Notes: generated by a model not told the origin, from the letters alone. A stretch of DNA of 64,000 nt from an uncultured Parafilimonas sp. (GCA_903882935.1 CAIRZB010000041.1:45609-109608), one strand, 5' to 3'. Positions 16,285 to 25,198 are shown, counted from the first letter of the stretch. Numbers and translations: made by a program.

Positions 16285-17088
16285 TTACTCGTTGGGAATA
16301 CTTGTATTTAACGACAAATATATTGGTTTGTTATAATTCTTTATTTCTTCAAAGGTCTTAGCACGCTTTACTCTCTCCAATGCCATATTCATCTTAAATA
16401 GCAGTGTTTTTACAAGCTCTTCTGAGAAATAGGTTTTTAAAAAACTTACAAAATTAATGCCTTCTTTAATTTTGTACCACTTGCAGCCAATCCTAACAAC
16501 TACTCCAGTATAATGCTTTGAAATTATAAATCCACTATCGTTATTTTTAGGCAAATCAAATGGCAAGTACTTTAATTTTTTTCGAGTGAGCGCCCTAATT
16601 TCCCTACTATTCGCGAGGGTAGCTATACTGTCTTGATAACCCTTGCTAAATTCTATCTTCTTTTTGCGTCTTTTAATAGATGGCTGAAAACTAATATGCA
16701 ATAGATTTTCAAATTTCTTCTGTTCAATGCTATCGTTTAATTTGGTAAATGAAAGAAATTGAATTTTAGTATTATATTTTTTATTATGTTTTTTATAGTG
16801 TCTAAGCTGAATAGGCTCTAATATTGTATTCAACATACATATTCCAATACTTGGCAAAGATTCAAGAAAATCTTTTTTGGGTATCCTTACTATTTCGACT
16901 TTGGGCTTGTTATGAAGTTCATTAGTATTTTTTGTGACATGGAAATTAAATTCATCTAACCCTTTGCTATAAGAAATTGAAAAATGCATATCTTTTTCCA
17001 TACAGTTAAATCCAAAAGAAAAGACACTGTCACCTGCTTTTAGCCAAAGGGTTTCTTCTATTTTTATATAGTTAATAGGTTCTGTCAT
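16285..17088 (-). CDS. Hypothetical protein, AT-rich accessory patch
   Basis: The 267-aa product (ATG at 17088; the frame could start five residues earlier) has no signal peptide, no membrane segment and no motif I recognise. It is rich in Lys, Phe and Asn, and a basic run (IKRRKKKIEF, near the middle) suggests nucleic-acid contact. Its base composition is among the most AT-rich of the window and unlike the genes on both sides, which supports horizontal acquisition. It converges with the HEPN-like gene, with 59 bases between the stops, and diverges from the beta-propeller gene. Function is unknown. Confidence 0.6.
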   Translation of the reverse strand: MTEPINYIKIEETLWLKAGDSVFSFGFNCMEKDMHFSISYSKGLDEFNFHVTKNTNELHNKPKVEIVRIPKKDFLESLPSIGICMLNTILEPIQLRHYKKHNKKYNTKIQFLSFTKLNDSIEQKKFENLLHISFQPSIKRRKKKIEFSKGYQDSIATLANSREIRALTRKKLKYLPFDLPKNNDSGFIISKHYTGVVVRIGCKWYKIKEGINFVSFLKTYFSEELVKTLLFKMNMALERVKRAKTFEEIKNYNKPIYLSLNTSIPNE

Positions 17089-17169
17089 AAAAAAAAGAAA
17101 CAAACGATTTACCCAATTAGGTTGGTTTGATATTAAAAGACAAAATAGTTTAAGAGCCTAAATTAGCAA

Positions 17170-17177
17170 TATTTTTG
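17170..17177 (+). promoter_or_regulatory. Candidate -7 element (TATTTTTG) for the beta-propeller gene
   Basis: TATTTTTG lies ten bases before the ATG at 17188. No TTTG is seen 25 bases upstream. The match to TAnnTTTG is exact but short. Confidence 0.3.
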
Positions 17178-17187
17178 AAGATATTAT

Positions 17188-18258
17188 ATGAAAAAAGCGA
17201 TTGCAAATTTTAAAGGTCCTCTCTTTATGGCAATGACCATTGCAAATCTCACTGCTTCCGCCCAGCAAAACCATTACCTCGATAACCGCCCATCCACCAC
17301 TTTACGTATGCCTTGCACCGACGCAGGCGTTGTACTAAAATACGGCGATGGCCCCGATAGCTGCGACACTTACGGCGCAAGGGAGGCGGTGGTAAACAAG
17401 GTGGGCAACACGTATTACCTGTTTTACGACGGGGCGGGCAAAACCGGCTGGCTAAGCTGCCTGGCCACCAGCAACGACCTGCAAACATGGACGAAAAAGG
17501 GTGCCATATTAACGCTGGGCGACTCCACCAAAAACGATTCCAAGAGTGCCTCCTCGCCATGGGTGGTGCAGGATGGCGGTACCTGGCACATGTTTTACCT
17601 CGGCACACCGCATACCACGCCCGCGCCATACCGCATACCGTCGTTCCCGTACCTTACCATGAAGGCGCAATCGCAACGGCTGGAAGGCCCATGGGTAAAG
17701 CAATACAGCGTAACACCTTTGCCGCCTAAGGGGAACAGTTATTACACTGTTACTTCCAGCCCCGGTTTTATTGTTAAAACGCCCAACGAGTATGTAATGT
17801 TTTTCAGCGGGGCCACTTTAACCGACGGTATCACCCGCCGCACGTTGGGCATTGCCCGCACGAAGGATTTAAACGCATCGTGGGTAATGGGTGAGCAACC
17901 TATCGTACCACTTACAGAACAGGTTGAAAACTCCTCTGTGTATTTTGAGCCTACTACCGGCACTTGGTTTTTATTCACCAACCATATCGGCATCACCAAA
18001 AAAGACGGGGAGTACACGGATGCGGTGTGGGTGTACTGGTCGAAAGATCTGTACTATTGGGACACCAAGCATAAAGCCGTGGTGCTTGACGGCAAAAACT
18101 GCACCTGGGCCAAAGGTGCCATCGGCATGCCCTCGGTTATACCCTACGGCAACCGGCTGGCTTTGCTATACGATGCCCCCGGCGGCACCAGTACCAGCCA
18201 TATGTTGCGTAATATAGGGTTGGCTTGGTTGGATTTGCCGCTTAAAACGCCTCAATAG
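17188..18258 (+). CDS. Secreted five-bladed beta-propeller, glycoside hydrolase 43/130-like
   Basis: The 356-aa protein has a signal peptide (to about residue 25, ...TASAQQ) and then repeated blade-like segments: NTYYLFYDGAGKTGWLSCLATSNDLQTW, TWHMFYLG, YVMFFSGATL, TWFLFTNH and LALLYDAPGG. Pairs of an aromatic-rich strand followed by a strand with SKDLYYW or SNDLQTW are a hallmark of the five-bladed propeller of GH43, GH32, GH117 and GH130 enzymes. Candidate acidic residues exist, but I cannot assign the catalytic triad with certainty. Substrates in this superfamily are arabinan, xylan or mannosides. The protein lacks a type IX sorting domain. There is no SusC/SusD pair nearby, so it is not in a classical utilisation locus. 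Confidence 0.7.
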   Translation: MKKAIANFKGPLFMAMTIANLTASAQQNHYLDNRPSTTLRMPCTDAGVVLKYGDGPDSCDTYGAREAVVNKVGNTYYLFYDGAGKTGWLSCLATSNDLQTWTKKGAILTLGDSTKNDSKSASSPWVVQDGGTWHMFYLGTPHTTPAPYRIPSFPYLTMKAQSQRLEGPWVKQYSVTPLPPKGNSYYTVTSSPGFIVKTPNEYVMFFSGATLTDGITRRTLGIARTKDLNASWVMGEQPIVPLTEQVENSSVYFEPTTGTWFLFTNHIGITKKDGEYTDAVWVYWSKDLYYWDTKHKAVVLDGKNCTWAKGAIGMPSVIPYGNRLALLYDAPGGTSTSHMLRNIGLAWLDLPLKTPQ

Positions 18259-18336
18259 TGGCTAATGGCTTGTGTTGTCCCATTCATTCGCGTGCTTTCA
18301 TAAATAGCTGCTTACCGAAATGATGACGCTTTTCTC

Positions 18337-18427
18337 TTTGCGCCTTAGCGTCTCTGCGTGAAACCATTCATTTCGCTCCGCCGTAGGCGGGGCAAGCATT
18401 TACACGCAAGGGCACTAAGCCGCAATG
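18337..18427. repeat. Imperfect inverted repeat with a central GC-rich hairpin
   Basis: The gap 18259-18719 is free of genes. A left arm (18337-18363, TTTGCGCCTTAGCGTC...) and a right arm (18401-18427) are imperfect inverted copies, matching at about 19 of 27 positions. Between them GCTCCGCC-GTA-GGCGGGGC (18375-18393) forms a perfect 8-bp hairpin. The CTTTGCGCCTTxGCGTCTxTGCGTGAAA wording resembles a widely dispersed intergenic repeat in bacterial genomes. It may be a non-coding mobile repeat. Confidence 0.65.
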
Positions 18428-18645
18428 CGTTATTGGCGTTCGGTCGCCTTGTTTTTGTGTGGATACTTGATAAGCCTTTTTCTGCGAGCAGGAGAGGCGA
18501 CAATACCGTTGGTATGCACAATGTTTTTGTTTTGAATATGACCATTGCCCAGCCTTCATAGGAGTGCCATATTAATGTACCTCCCGCCATTAACCAGGGG
18601 GCGTTGCCGACCTAAGCTGGTATGCCATTCAACCGCTAAATATTG

Positions 18646-18678
18646 TTTGCTATGGGTGCCATGCGCCGTGTATCTTCG
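18646..18678 (+). promoter_or_regulatory. Candidate promoter for the glycosyltransferase gene at 18720
   Basis: TTTG (18646-18649) and TATCTTCG (18671-18678) are separated by 21 bases, close to the -33/-7 arrangement described for Bacteroidota, with a T-to-C change in the -7 box. The start would be about 30-35 bases upstream of the coding start. Confidence 0.45.
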
Positions 18679-18719
18679 CGGCGTGCGTTATTTGTTTTAC
18701 CCATAAAACAGCTTTTTAC

Positions 18720-19724
18720 TTGCAACTCTCCGTTATAATCGTAAACTACCGGGCTTCGGCTTACATTGTTGATTGCATTAAGAGTGCGATGCAATTCCCG
18801 TCGTGGCAAACCTTCGAGTGGATTGTGGTGGATAATGAATCAAATGACGGCAGTCGGCAAACTATCACGCAGCAATTCCCTTTTGTAAAATGGATTGAGA
18901 TGGGGTACAATGCCGGTTTTGCAAGGGCGAACAACGAGGGTATCAGGCAGTCCGAAGCGGAGGTGGTTTTGTTGCTTAACCCAGATACCATTGTTACCAA
19001 CGATGCCATCGGCCGCTGTTTGGCCAAATTTAAACAAACAAACCATGTGGCCTGCGGCGTGCAGCTGCTGTACAAAGACGGAAGCACGCAAATTTCGGGC
19101 AGTCATTTTATGAAGGGCGGCATTAACCACTTGTTGCCGTTGCCATATTGGGGTGCGTTGCTTAAAATATTTGCCAAGTTGGTGGGCGCAAAAAAGCCGA
19201 GCATTGAAGTAGCGGCTGACGAGGAGCAGGTAGATTGGGTATCGGGTGCTTTCCTAATGGTCAAAAAAAGTGCGCTGGAAAAAGCTGGGCTGATGGACGA
19301 AGATTTCTTTTTATATGGGGAGGAGGTTGAATGGTGTAGCAGGCTTGGGGAGGTGGGTGCGTTGTACCTATACGGTGGCATAAGCATGGTGCACCTGTTG
19401 GGCGAGATTATAAAAGATGCTGCTGAGAAAAAGGATAAGACGTACGAAAACCTATTTGATAAAAAGGGGCTGCAATACATTGTCTCCAACCATTTGCGCA
19501 TACGCAAACAATACGGTGTGGGCTGGTATTTTTTCCAATTGCTTAATTACACGCTGGGGGTACCCGTTTTTTTAGTGGGCAGCTTTTTTGATAACTTGTT
19601 GCATGCAAAAAACCCGTTGGGCAGTATGGGCAAGGTGGTTGGCTTGGCTAAGAATGTCGCGGTGGTTTGGCGGCTTACCCCCACCATCCTCCGTAACAAG
19701 CCCCATTTTTATAAAATGTTGTAA
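18720..19724 (+). CDS. Family 2 glycosyltransferase (WcaA/rhamnosyltransferase-like)
   Basis: The 334-aa protein starts at TTG (18720), which places the first strand LSVIIVNYRASAYI at the N-terminus, as in the family. The GT-A fold is complete: VVDNESNDGS, the NAGFARANNEGI helix, and LLNPDT as the metal- and nucleotide-contacting DxD-like motif. It continues with SGAFLMVKKSALEKAGLMDEDFFLYGEEVEWCSRL, the acceptor and catalytic region seen in rhamnosyltransferases and WcaA-like enzymes. It should transfer a sugar from a nucleotide donor to a surface polysaccharide or lipid-linked chain on the cytoplasmic side of the membrane. A C-terminal stretch with YFFQLLNYTLGVPVFLVGSFF may dock on the membrane. 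The next gene, also family 2, is convergent, with only one base between the stops. Confidence 0.88.
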   Translation: MQLSVIIVNYRASAYIVDCIKSAMQFPSWQTFEWIVVDNESNDGSRQTITQQFPFVKWIEMGYNAGFARANNEGIRQSEAEVVLLLNPDTIVTNDAIGRCLAKFKQTNHVACGVQLLYKDGSTQISGSHFMKGGINHLLPLPYWGALLKIFAKLVGAKKPSIEVAADEEQVDWVSGAFLMVKKSALEKAGLMDEDFFLYGEEVEWCSRLGEVGALYLYGGISMVHLLGEIIKDAAEKKDKTYENLFDKKGLQYIVSNHLRIRKQYGVGWYFFQLLNYTLGVPVFLVGSFFDNLLHAKNPLGSMGKVVGLAKNVAVVWRLTPTILRNKPHFYKML

Positions 19725-19725
19725 G

Positions 19726-20652
19726 TTATTTGCCGATTAAGCCTTTAATAGCGTCAATCCTAAAATGCACTACAGGCATGGCTTTGGCAGGGGTGCCTTG
19801 CAGGGTATATTTAATCGCTAGTATGTAAGAAGCTCCGAGTTTAATCATGTACTCGGCCAGCTTTTTGTAAAAAGCAGATTTGCTTTTTTCCAACATCCGT
19901 ACCCGCTCCCCACGGCCTATGCCGCTCGCCACACGGTACATGTATTCCCGCGTTAGTTTGTTTACCTCTACCACATGTTGAACGCAAAGCAAGGGGTCGT
20001 AGTATATGATTTTGCCTGCGGCCTGCAGCTTGTAAAAAAATTCCTTGCCTTCGCCGCCAATCCTCAGTTTGCCCACCACGCCCGGCAACTTGGTGTTAAA
20101 ACCGCCCACTAAATAAAAATCCTCTTTTTTAACAATCATATTCGATTCCAGCGGGTATTTGCCAGTTTCAAAAGGGCATAAATGGTCGGCATAATCAAAG
20201 TTGCCCACCAGCGATGATACGTAGTAGCTCATCCACTTGGGTTCCGCAGGTATGTATTTGGGTATAATCCTGCCGCCCAGCCCGTCTCCCTTATTGCTTT
20301 CAAAAAAAGCCACAATCCTTTCCACAAAGTCAGGTTCTGCCACCGCGTCATCATCCATAAATGCCAATAATGGCGACTGGGCTTGGGCAGCCCCGGTGTT
20401 GCGTGCGAAAGAAGCACCCTGCGCCTTCTCCTCCAAATAATAAATATTGTAGCCAGTCTCTTTGTGGGTGTCTATGTAATCAAGGCAAAGCTGCTTGGTG
20501 TTGTCGCTGCTGTTGTTGTCAACCACAAGCACTTCATACAGGGGCTTTTCGGCAGTTTGGTTAAACAGGCTGTCAATGGCGCCAATAATATAATTGGCGC
20601 GGTTATAACTGCATATTATGATTGAAACTTTTGGGCTAGTTGTATTAGGCAC
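19726..20652 (-). CDS. Family 2 glycosyltransferase
   Basis: The 308-aa protein has the GT-A pattern from the first residues: VSIIICSYNRANYI, then YEVLVVDNNSSDNT, a GASFARNTGAAQAQ helix and the metal-binding LLAFMDDDAVAEP, where Asp residues coordinate the nucleotide sugar. The C-terminal half contains FVERIVAFF and a LGGRIIP segment typical of inverting GT2 enzymes of the exopolysaccharide type. Acceptor and donor are not recognisable. The gene ends one base from the plus-strand glycosyltransferase, forming a convergent pair, so the two are likely part of the same surface-glycan function but not of one transcript. ATG at 20652 is the natural start. No export signal. Confidence 0.85.
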   Translation of the reverse strand: MPNTTSPKVSIIICSYNRANYIIGAIDSLFNQTAEKPLYEVLVVDNNSSDNTKQLCLDYIDTHKETGYNIYYLEEKAQGASFARNTGAAQAQSPLLAFMDDDAVAEPDFVERIVAFFESNKGDGLGGRIIPKYIPAEPKWMSYYVSSLVGNFDYADHLCPFETGKYPLESNMIVKKEDFYLVGGFNTKLPGVVGKLRIGGEGKEFFYKLQAAGKIIYYDPLLCVQHVVEVNKLTREYMYRVASGIGRGERVRMLEKSKSAFYKKLAEYMIKLGASYILAIKYTLQGTPAKAMPVVHFRIDAIKGLIGK

Positions 20653-20743
20653 TCACTGTTTTTTAACGGCTGCAAACATACACGAACAGCCGAATACTGC
20701 AAAATAGTGCCAACCATTGCAGTAATTAACCAACAGGAAAAAT

Positions 20744-20780
20744 AAAAAGAGGCTGTCCCAACAGGGGGCAGCCTCTTTTT
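20744..20780 (-). terminator. Terminator downstream of hppA
   Basis: AAAAAGAGGCTG and CAGCCTCTTTTT form a perfect 12-bp stem that works in both directions; on the minus strand it ends 20 bases after the pyrophosphatase stop and is followed by T residues. Confidence 0.85.
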
Positions 20781-20799
20781 AGCGTTGAAAATAGACAAG

Positions 20800-23055
20800 T
20801 TATTTGGCAACAGCCGCTGGCAATACTACCGTGTTGCTGGCTGCCACTGTTTTGGCCGGTGCCTGGTATTTTATTTCGTTTTTGTTTGTGCCGCCTTTTG
20901 CACCAGGCATATCCTTAGCTGAATATACTTGCGCAAGGGTAGGGGCAATAACCAAAGAAACGATAGACATTAATTTGATAAGGATATTCATTGACGGGCC
21001 TGATGTATCTTTAAAAGGGTCGCCGATGGTGTCACCGGTTACAGAGGCTTTGTGCGGCTCTGACTTTTTAAAATACGTTTGGCCGTTTATTTCAACACCT
21101 TTTTCAAATGATTTTTTTGCATTGTCCCAGGCGCCGCCGGCGTTGTTCTGGAACATGCCCATCAAAACGCCGCTAACGGTGGCACCTGCCAAAAAGCCAC
21201 CCAATGCTTCAGGGCCTAATAAAAAGCCGATGACCAATGGGGAGATGATCGTGATGGCACCGGGCAGCATCATTTTTTTGATGGATGCTTCTGTGGAGAT
21301 AGCCACGCACTTGTCGTACTCCGGTTTGCCCGTGCCTTCCATAATGCCGGGGATGGTTTTAAACTGGCGCCTAACTTCTTCCACCATAGCCATGGCTGCT
21401 TCACCCACTGCACGTATGGCCAGCGATGAGAATATAAAAGGTATCATGCCGCCTACAAACAGGCTGGCAAGCACTTTGGCTTTATAAATGTCAATGCCCA
21501 GCATGGTGTAGCCGTTGTGGTTTACCACACCTACATAAGCGGCAAACAAGGCCAAGGCTGTTAATGCCGCAGATGCGATGGCAAAGCCTTTACCGGTGGC
21601 TGCTGTGGTGTTACCAACAGCATCCAGCACATCGGTTTTTTCGCGCACCTCTTTGGGCAACTCACTCATTTCTGCAATACCGCCTGCGTTATCTGCAATG
21701 GGGCCAAAAGCGTCAATGGCCAGTTGCATAGCCGTTGTAGCCATCATACCCGCAGCTGCTATTGCTACCCCGTACAAGTTGGCACAGGCGTAAGAACCCC
21801 AAATGCCCGCCGCCAATACGATGATGGGTAAAAACGTAGATTCCATACCCACAGCCAAACCGCCAATCACGTTGGTGGCATGGCCGGTGGCACTTTGGCG
21901 TATAATGCTCAGCACTGGGCGTTTGCCCATGGCTGTGTAATATTCGGTAATCATGCTCATCAGGGTGCCTACGGCAAGGCCAACACCAATGGCACCCAAA
22001 ACGCCCCATTTGGTAAAGGTTAGGCCTCGCAACTCCATTGTTTCAGGCAGTATGTACGATACTAGGCCAACGCAGGCAATGGCAGTTAATATAATTGAAC
22101 CCCAGTTACCCATGTTCAACGCTCTTTGCACGCTGTGGGTATTGATGGCCGCAGATTCGCTCACGCGGACAAACAAGGTTGCGATCATTGAGAAAATAAT
22201 ACCAGTGCCCGCAATCAACATGGGCAGTAAGATGGGGGCGAAGCCGCCAAATTTATCATGCGAAACGGTTTCTTGGCCTAGCACGATGGTTGCCAATACC
22301 GTTGCCACATAAGAGCCAAAAAGGTCGGCACCCATACCTGCCACATCGCCCACATTGTCGCCAACGTTGTCAGCAATGGTGGCTGGGTTGCGTGGGTCAT
22401 CCTCGGGGATGCCTGCTTCAACTTTACCAACAAGGTCGGCACCAACGTCGGCAGCCTTTGTATAAATACCACCCCCAACACGGGCAAAAAGCGCAATGCT
22501 TTCTGCGCCCAGGGAGAAACCAGTTAATACTTCAATGGTGCGTATCATTTGGTCGGAGGAGGCAACACCTGCGCCAAATAAGTGCCTTAAAACGATAAAC
22601 AACGAGCCTAAGCCCAACACAGCCAAGCCTGCAACGCCCATGCCCATTACAGAGCCGCCCGTGAAGGAAACATTAAGTGCTTTGGCCAAACTTGTACGTG
22701 CAGCCTGTGCTGTACGCACGTTGGCTTTGGTAGCTACCTTCATGCCTATGTAACCTGCGGTGGCGCTGAATACTGCCCCTATAATAAATGATATAAGGAT
22801 TGACCAATGCGAATTGGCGTTTTGCGATGCCATAAAACCCAATAAAATTGCAACGATAACTACAAAGTAGGTGAGTATTTTCCACTCAGCTTTCAAAAAA
22901 GCCATGGCACCTTCGGCAATATAGGTGCTGATCTCTTTCATACGGTCATTACCGGCATCCTGTTTGGAAACCCAGTTAAACTTAATAAGCGTGTAAATAA
23001 GGCCCAGCAGACCCATGGCCGGAACAGCAAAAAAGAAGTACTTGGTCATAAGCAA
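20800..23055 (-). CDS. hppA: Membrane-bound K+-dependent-type pyrophosphatase (ion pump)
   Basis: The 751-aa protein has about 16 transmembrane helices and couples hydrolysis of cytoplasmic pyrophosphate to export of H+ or Na+. The pyrophosphate-binding cytoplasmic motifs are complete: AADVGADLVGKVEAG, then the DDPRNPATIADNVGDNVGD run with its Mg-binding aspartates, and NNAGGAWDNAKKSFE towards the C-terminus. At the cation-selectivity site near residue 480 the motif reads GNTTAATGKG, with alanine where K+-independent enzymes have lysine; by published family rules this indicates K+-dependence. Whether H+, Na+ or both are moved is not visible. It saves ATP by using biosynthetic pyrophosphate. 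The terminator downstream and the promoter-like box upstream suggest a single-gene transcript. Confidence 0.95.
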   Translation of the reverse strand: MLMTKYFFFAVPAMGLLGLIYTLIKFNWVSKQDAGNDRMKEISTYIAEGAMAFLKAEWKILTYFVVIVAILLGFMASQNANSHWSILISFIIGAVFSATAGYIGMKVATKANVRTAQAARTSLAKALNVSFTGGSVMGMGVAGLAVLGLGSLFIVLRHLFGAGVASSDQMIRTIEVLTGFSLGAESIALFARVGGGIYTKAADVGADLVGKVEAGIPEDDPRNPATIADNVGDNVGDVAGMGADLFGSYVATVLATIVLGQETVSHDKFGGFAPILLPMLIAGTGIIFSMIATLFVRVSESAAINTHSVQRALNMGNWGSIILTAIACVGLVSYILPETMELRGLTFTKWGVLGAIGVGLAVGTLMSMITEYYTAMGKRPVLSIIRQSATGHATNVIGGLAVGMESTFLPIIVLAAGIWGSYACANLYGVAIAAAGMMATTAMQLAIDAFGPIADNAGGIAEMSELPKEVREKTDVLDAVGNTTAATGKGFAIASAALTALALFAAYVGVVNHNGYTMLGIDIYKAKVLASLFVGGMIPFIFSSLAIRAVGEAAMAMVEEVRRQFKTIPGIMEGTGKPEYDKCVAISTEASIKKMMLPGAITIISPLVIGFLLGPEALGGFLAGATVSGVLMGMFQNNAGGAWDNAKKSFEKGVEINGQTYFKKSEPHKASVTGDTIGDPFKDTSGPSMNILIKLMSIVSLVIAPTLAQVYSAKDMPGAKGGTNKNEIKYQAPAKTVAASNTVVLPAAVAK

Positions 23056-23089
23056 CGTTAAAGGTGAATTTTATTTTATACAAGGGTGA

Positions 23090-23097
23090 CAAAAATA
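23090..23097 (-). promoter_or_regulatory. Candidate -7 element (TATTTTTG) for hppA
   Basis: On the minus strand TATTTTTG ends 34 bases before the hppA start codon, giving a leader of about 28 bases. The upstream -33 position is T-rich without an exact TTTG. Confidence 0.35.
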
Positions 23098-23212
23098 AGG
23101 GTTAATCGCTAAAATGTTAAAAAAGTTAACGGTAAGAATTTATTTCACCGGAAAAAAATAAGTATTCACCAAATAAATCTATTAAGGATTTTTTAATGTT
23201 TTAATTTTTTTT

Positions 23213-23331
23213 TAAGTTTGCAGTATCAAGGGTTAAAGGAATGCATTAAATATACATTAAAAATACTATCCATAGGGGTATGGATTGTTTATGAAGGGTT
23301 ACAAAGGGGGTTATTCTTAGCCCCCTTTTTT
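23213..23331 (+). ncRNA. Putative small RNA, about 105 nt
   Basis: A TAAGTTTG box (23213-23220) matches TAnnTTTG on the plus strand. About 60 bases later ATCCATA-GGGG-TATGGAT forms a perfect 7-bp hairpin (about 23268-23285), and the region ends with a terminator-like AAAGGGGG-TTATTCTTAG-CCCCCTTTTTT (23303-23331). No reading frame with protein character lies between, and no plus-strand gene precedes the terminator closely, so a small RNA with its own promoter is the simplest explanation. It might also be a leftover terminator of a lost gene. Confidence 0.4.
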
Positions 23332-23437
23332 ATTTTAGGTAAATGAAGTAACAATTAAATGGCATAGTCAATATTTATGCTCGCTTCGCCAGGCCCTTAA
23401 TGCACATAAGTTGCATGTAAAGCTATGTTGTGGTGTT

Positions 23438-24925
23438 TTATTCCCCGCCGCCAATTTCGTAAAAGCCCGCGCCGATGCATTCAATCAGGTCAGATGCCAG
23501 CATGCTTTCCAGCGACTGGTGCTGCAAGGCAAGGTCGCCCGCAAGGCCGTGCAAATAAACGCCCAACAAGGCTGCATCCAGCGCGGTATAACCTTGGGCC
23601 ATAAAAGCTGTTATGATGCCTGTTAAAACATCCCCACTGCCGCCTTTTGCCATGCCCGGGTTGCCGGTGGTGTTAAACCAACCCCTGCCTTTTGATGCCA
23701 CCAGCGTATGGTGGCCTTTTAGCACAACTGTAAGGTTTTGGTTTTTAGAAACCTCAATCGCTTTGTTTATACGGTCCATTTCGTTGTTAAAAACGCCAAA
23801 AAGTCTTTCAAACTCTTTAGGGTGTGGGGTTATGACTGAGCCGGGCGGCAACAATGCAAGCAGTTGCTTATCGGCAGAGAGTATATTAAGCGCGTCTGCG
23901 TCAACCAGTAATGGTTTTTTATAGTCGCGCAAAACTGTTTTTACCATTTCCACAGCATCGCTGCCTGTGCCAAGGCCAGAGCCTATGCCAACGGTGGCAT
24001 ATTTTGGCCAGTCGTTGCTTTCTTCCCGCAGGGTGCACATGGCCTCTGGCAATGCAGTTTGTACAATGCCCAGGGTATTGGCGGGTATGTTTACAGTAAC
24101 CAGCCCCGCACCGCTGCGCAGGCAAGCTTTGGAGGCAAGCAGGGCCGCACCCATTTTTCCCGTGTTTCCCGCTATTAGCAAAGCATGGCCGTAGGTGCCT
24201 TTGTGTGCAAAGATATTACGGGGTTTGTAAAGGCCTTGTACCAAGTTTTTGGTGGTTAGTTGAAAGTTTGTTTCCACCGTGTCAATAAATTGGGGCGCAA
24301 GGCCAATATCCAAAACTGTTACATGGCCGAAATGTTCAGCGTTTTCCGCCAGTAAAAAACAAATTTTTGTGGTTTGGAAGGTAAGGGTTTGCCAGGCTTT
24401 TATTACGATATTACCCTTGCAACTCCCGTCTATGTACATTCCGCTCGGTACGTCTATCGCTATGGTGGCGGTTGAGTATGTGTTAATGTGGGCAACCAGT
24501 GCAGCGCTAAGCCCCTGCAACGGCCTGTTAAGGCCGCTGCCGTACAGCGCATCAATAACTAAGTCGCCACCGTCAATCAATGGGAATGCGTCAGCCGCCT
24601 GTATAAAACATATATCAGTGGTAACCTGGTGAAGCAGGTGCAGGTTTGCTTGGAAATCATCGGTGCCTTTGGCGCCAAACTCAAGTATGTACACCAGCGG
24701 TTCCAGCCCGTTTTGTATCAACTGGCGGGCTATCACCAAACCGTCCCCGCCGTTGTTGCCCTTACCGCAGAATATTTTTATCGGCCGGGTGGCCCAATTG
24801 TTTTCGAATATATGTGCAGTACACTTGCCCGCGGCCCTCTCCATCAACCCAAACGATGTTATGGGTTCATGTGCTATAGTATAGGCATCCCAAAGGTGTA
24901 TTTGTGCGGCGGAGAACAGTTTCAT
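23438..24925 (-). CDS. nnr: Bifunctional NAD(P)HX epimerase and ADP-dependent NAD(P)HX dehydratase
   Basis: This fusion repairs hydrated NADH and NADPH. From the ATG at 24925 it is 495 aa; the frame extends 24 residues upstream without family character. The N-terminal epimerase half (about 1-215, YjeF_N) shows CGKGNNGGDGLVIARQL, the nucleotide loop, and DVPSGMYIDG. The C-terminal kinase-like dehydratase half (about 225-480) shows HKGTYGHALLIAGN, GAALLASKACLRSGAG, VDADALN, SVITPHPKEFERL and the final GMAKGGSGDVLTG, where Asp is catalytic. Both domains look intact. It belongs to central metabolism and is encoded alone, with 331 bases upstream free of genes. Confidence 0.95.
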   Translation of the reverse strand: MKLFSAAQIHLWDAYTIAHEPITSFGLMERAAGKCTAHIFENNWATRPIKIFCGKGNNGGDGLVIARQLIQNGLEPLVYILEFGAKGTDDFQANLHLLHQVTTDICFIQAADAFPLIDGGDLVIDALYGSGLNRPLQGLSAALVAHINTYSTATIAIDVPSGMYIDGSCKGNIVIKAWQTLTFQTTKICFLLAENAEHFGHVTVLDIGLAPQFIDTVETNFQLTTKNLVQGLYKPRNIFAHKGTYGHALLIAGNTGKMGAALLASKACLRSGAGLVTVNIPANTLGIVQTALPEAMCTLREESNDWPKYATVGIGSGLGTGSDAVEMVKTVLRDYKKPLLVDADALNILSADKQLLALLPPGSVITPHPKEFERLFGVFNNEMDRINKAIEVSKNQNLTVVLKGHHTLVASKGRGWFNTTGNPGMAKGGSGDVLTGIITAFMAQGYTALDAALLGVYLHGLAGDLALQHQSLESMLASDLIECIGAGFYEIGGGE

Positions 24926-25198
24926 AATTATTTGAAATGTTAATGTAAAGTAGGCAAAAAAATGGTTTGGCAAACTATGCGCTGCTGGTACTGCCAAATA
25001 CGTGCTAAATGTGTTTTTTGGCCAACCATTTAGCTATTATTGTTGTAAAACCATCGATACAGTCCAGGCCTTATCTGCCATTTATGTGCGTTTGGTGCGC
25101 AGTTTTTCGATACAGTCATTGTAGTGCCAAATCTGGTGAAATAGATTTTATTACAAACCTTAAATTTGTGGTTAAACACAGTAATTTAATACCATTAT

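Noticed and set aside
20804..21487. 227-codon plus-strand frame opposite hppA
   Set aside because: It mirrors the membrane-helix codons of the pyrophosphatase; the low-complexity Ala/Pro/Ile product is a shadow.
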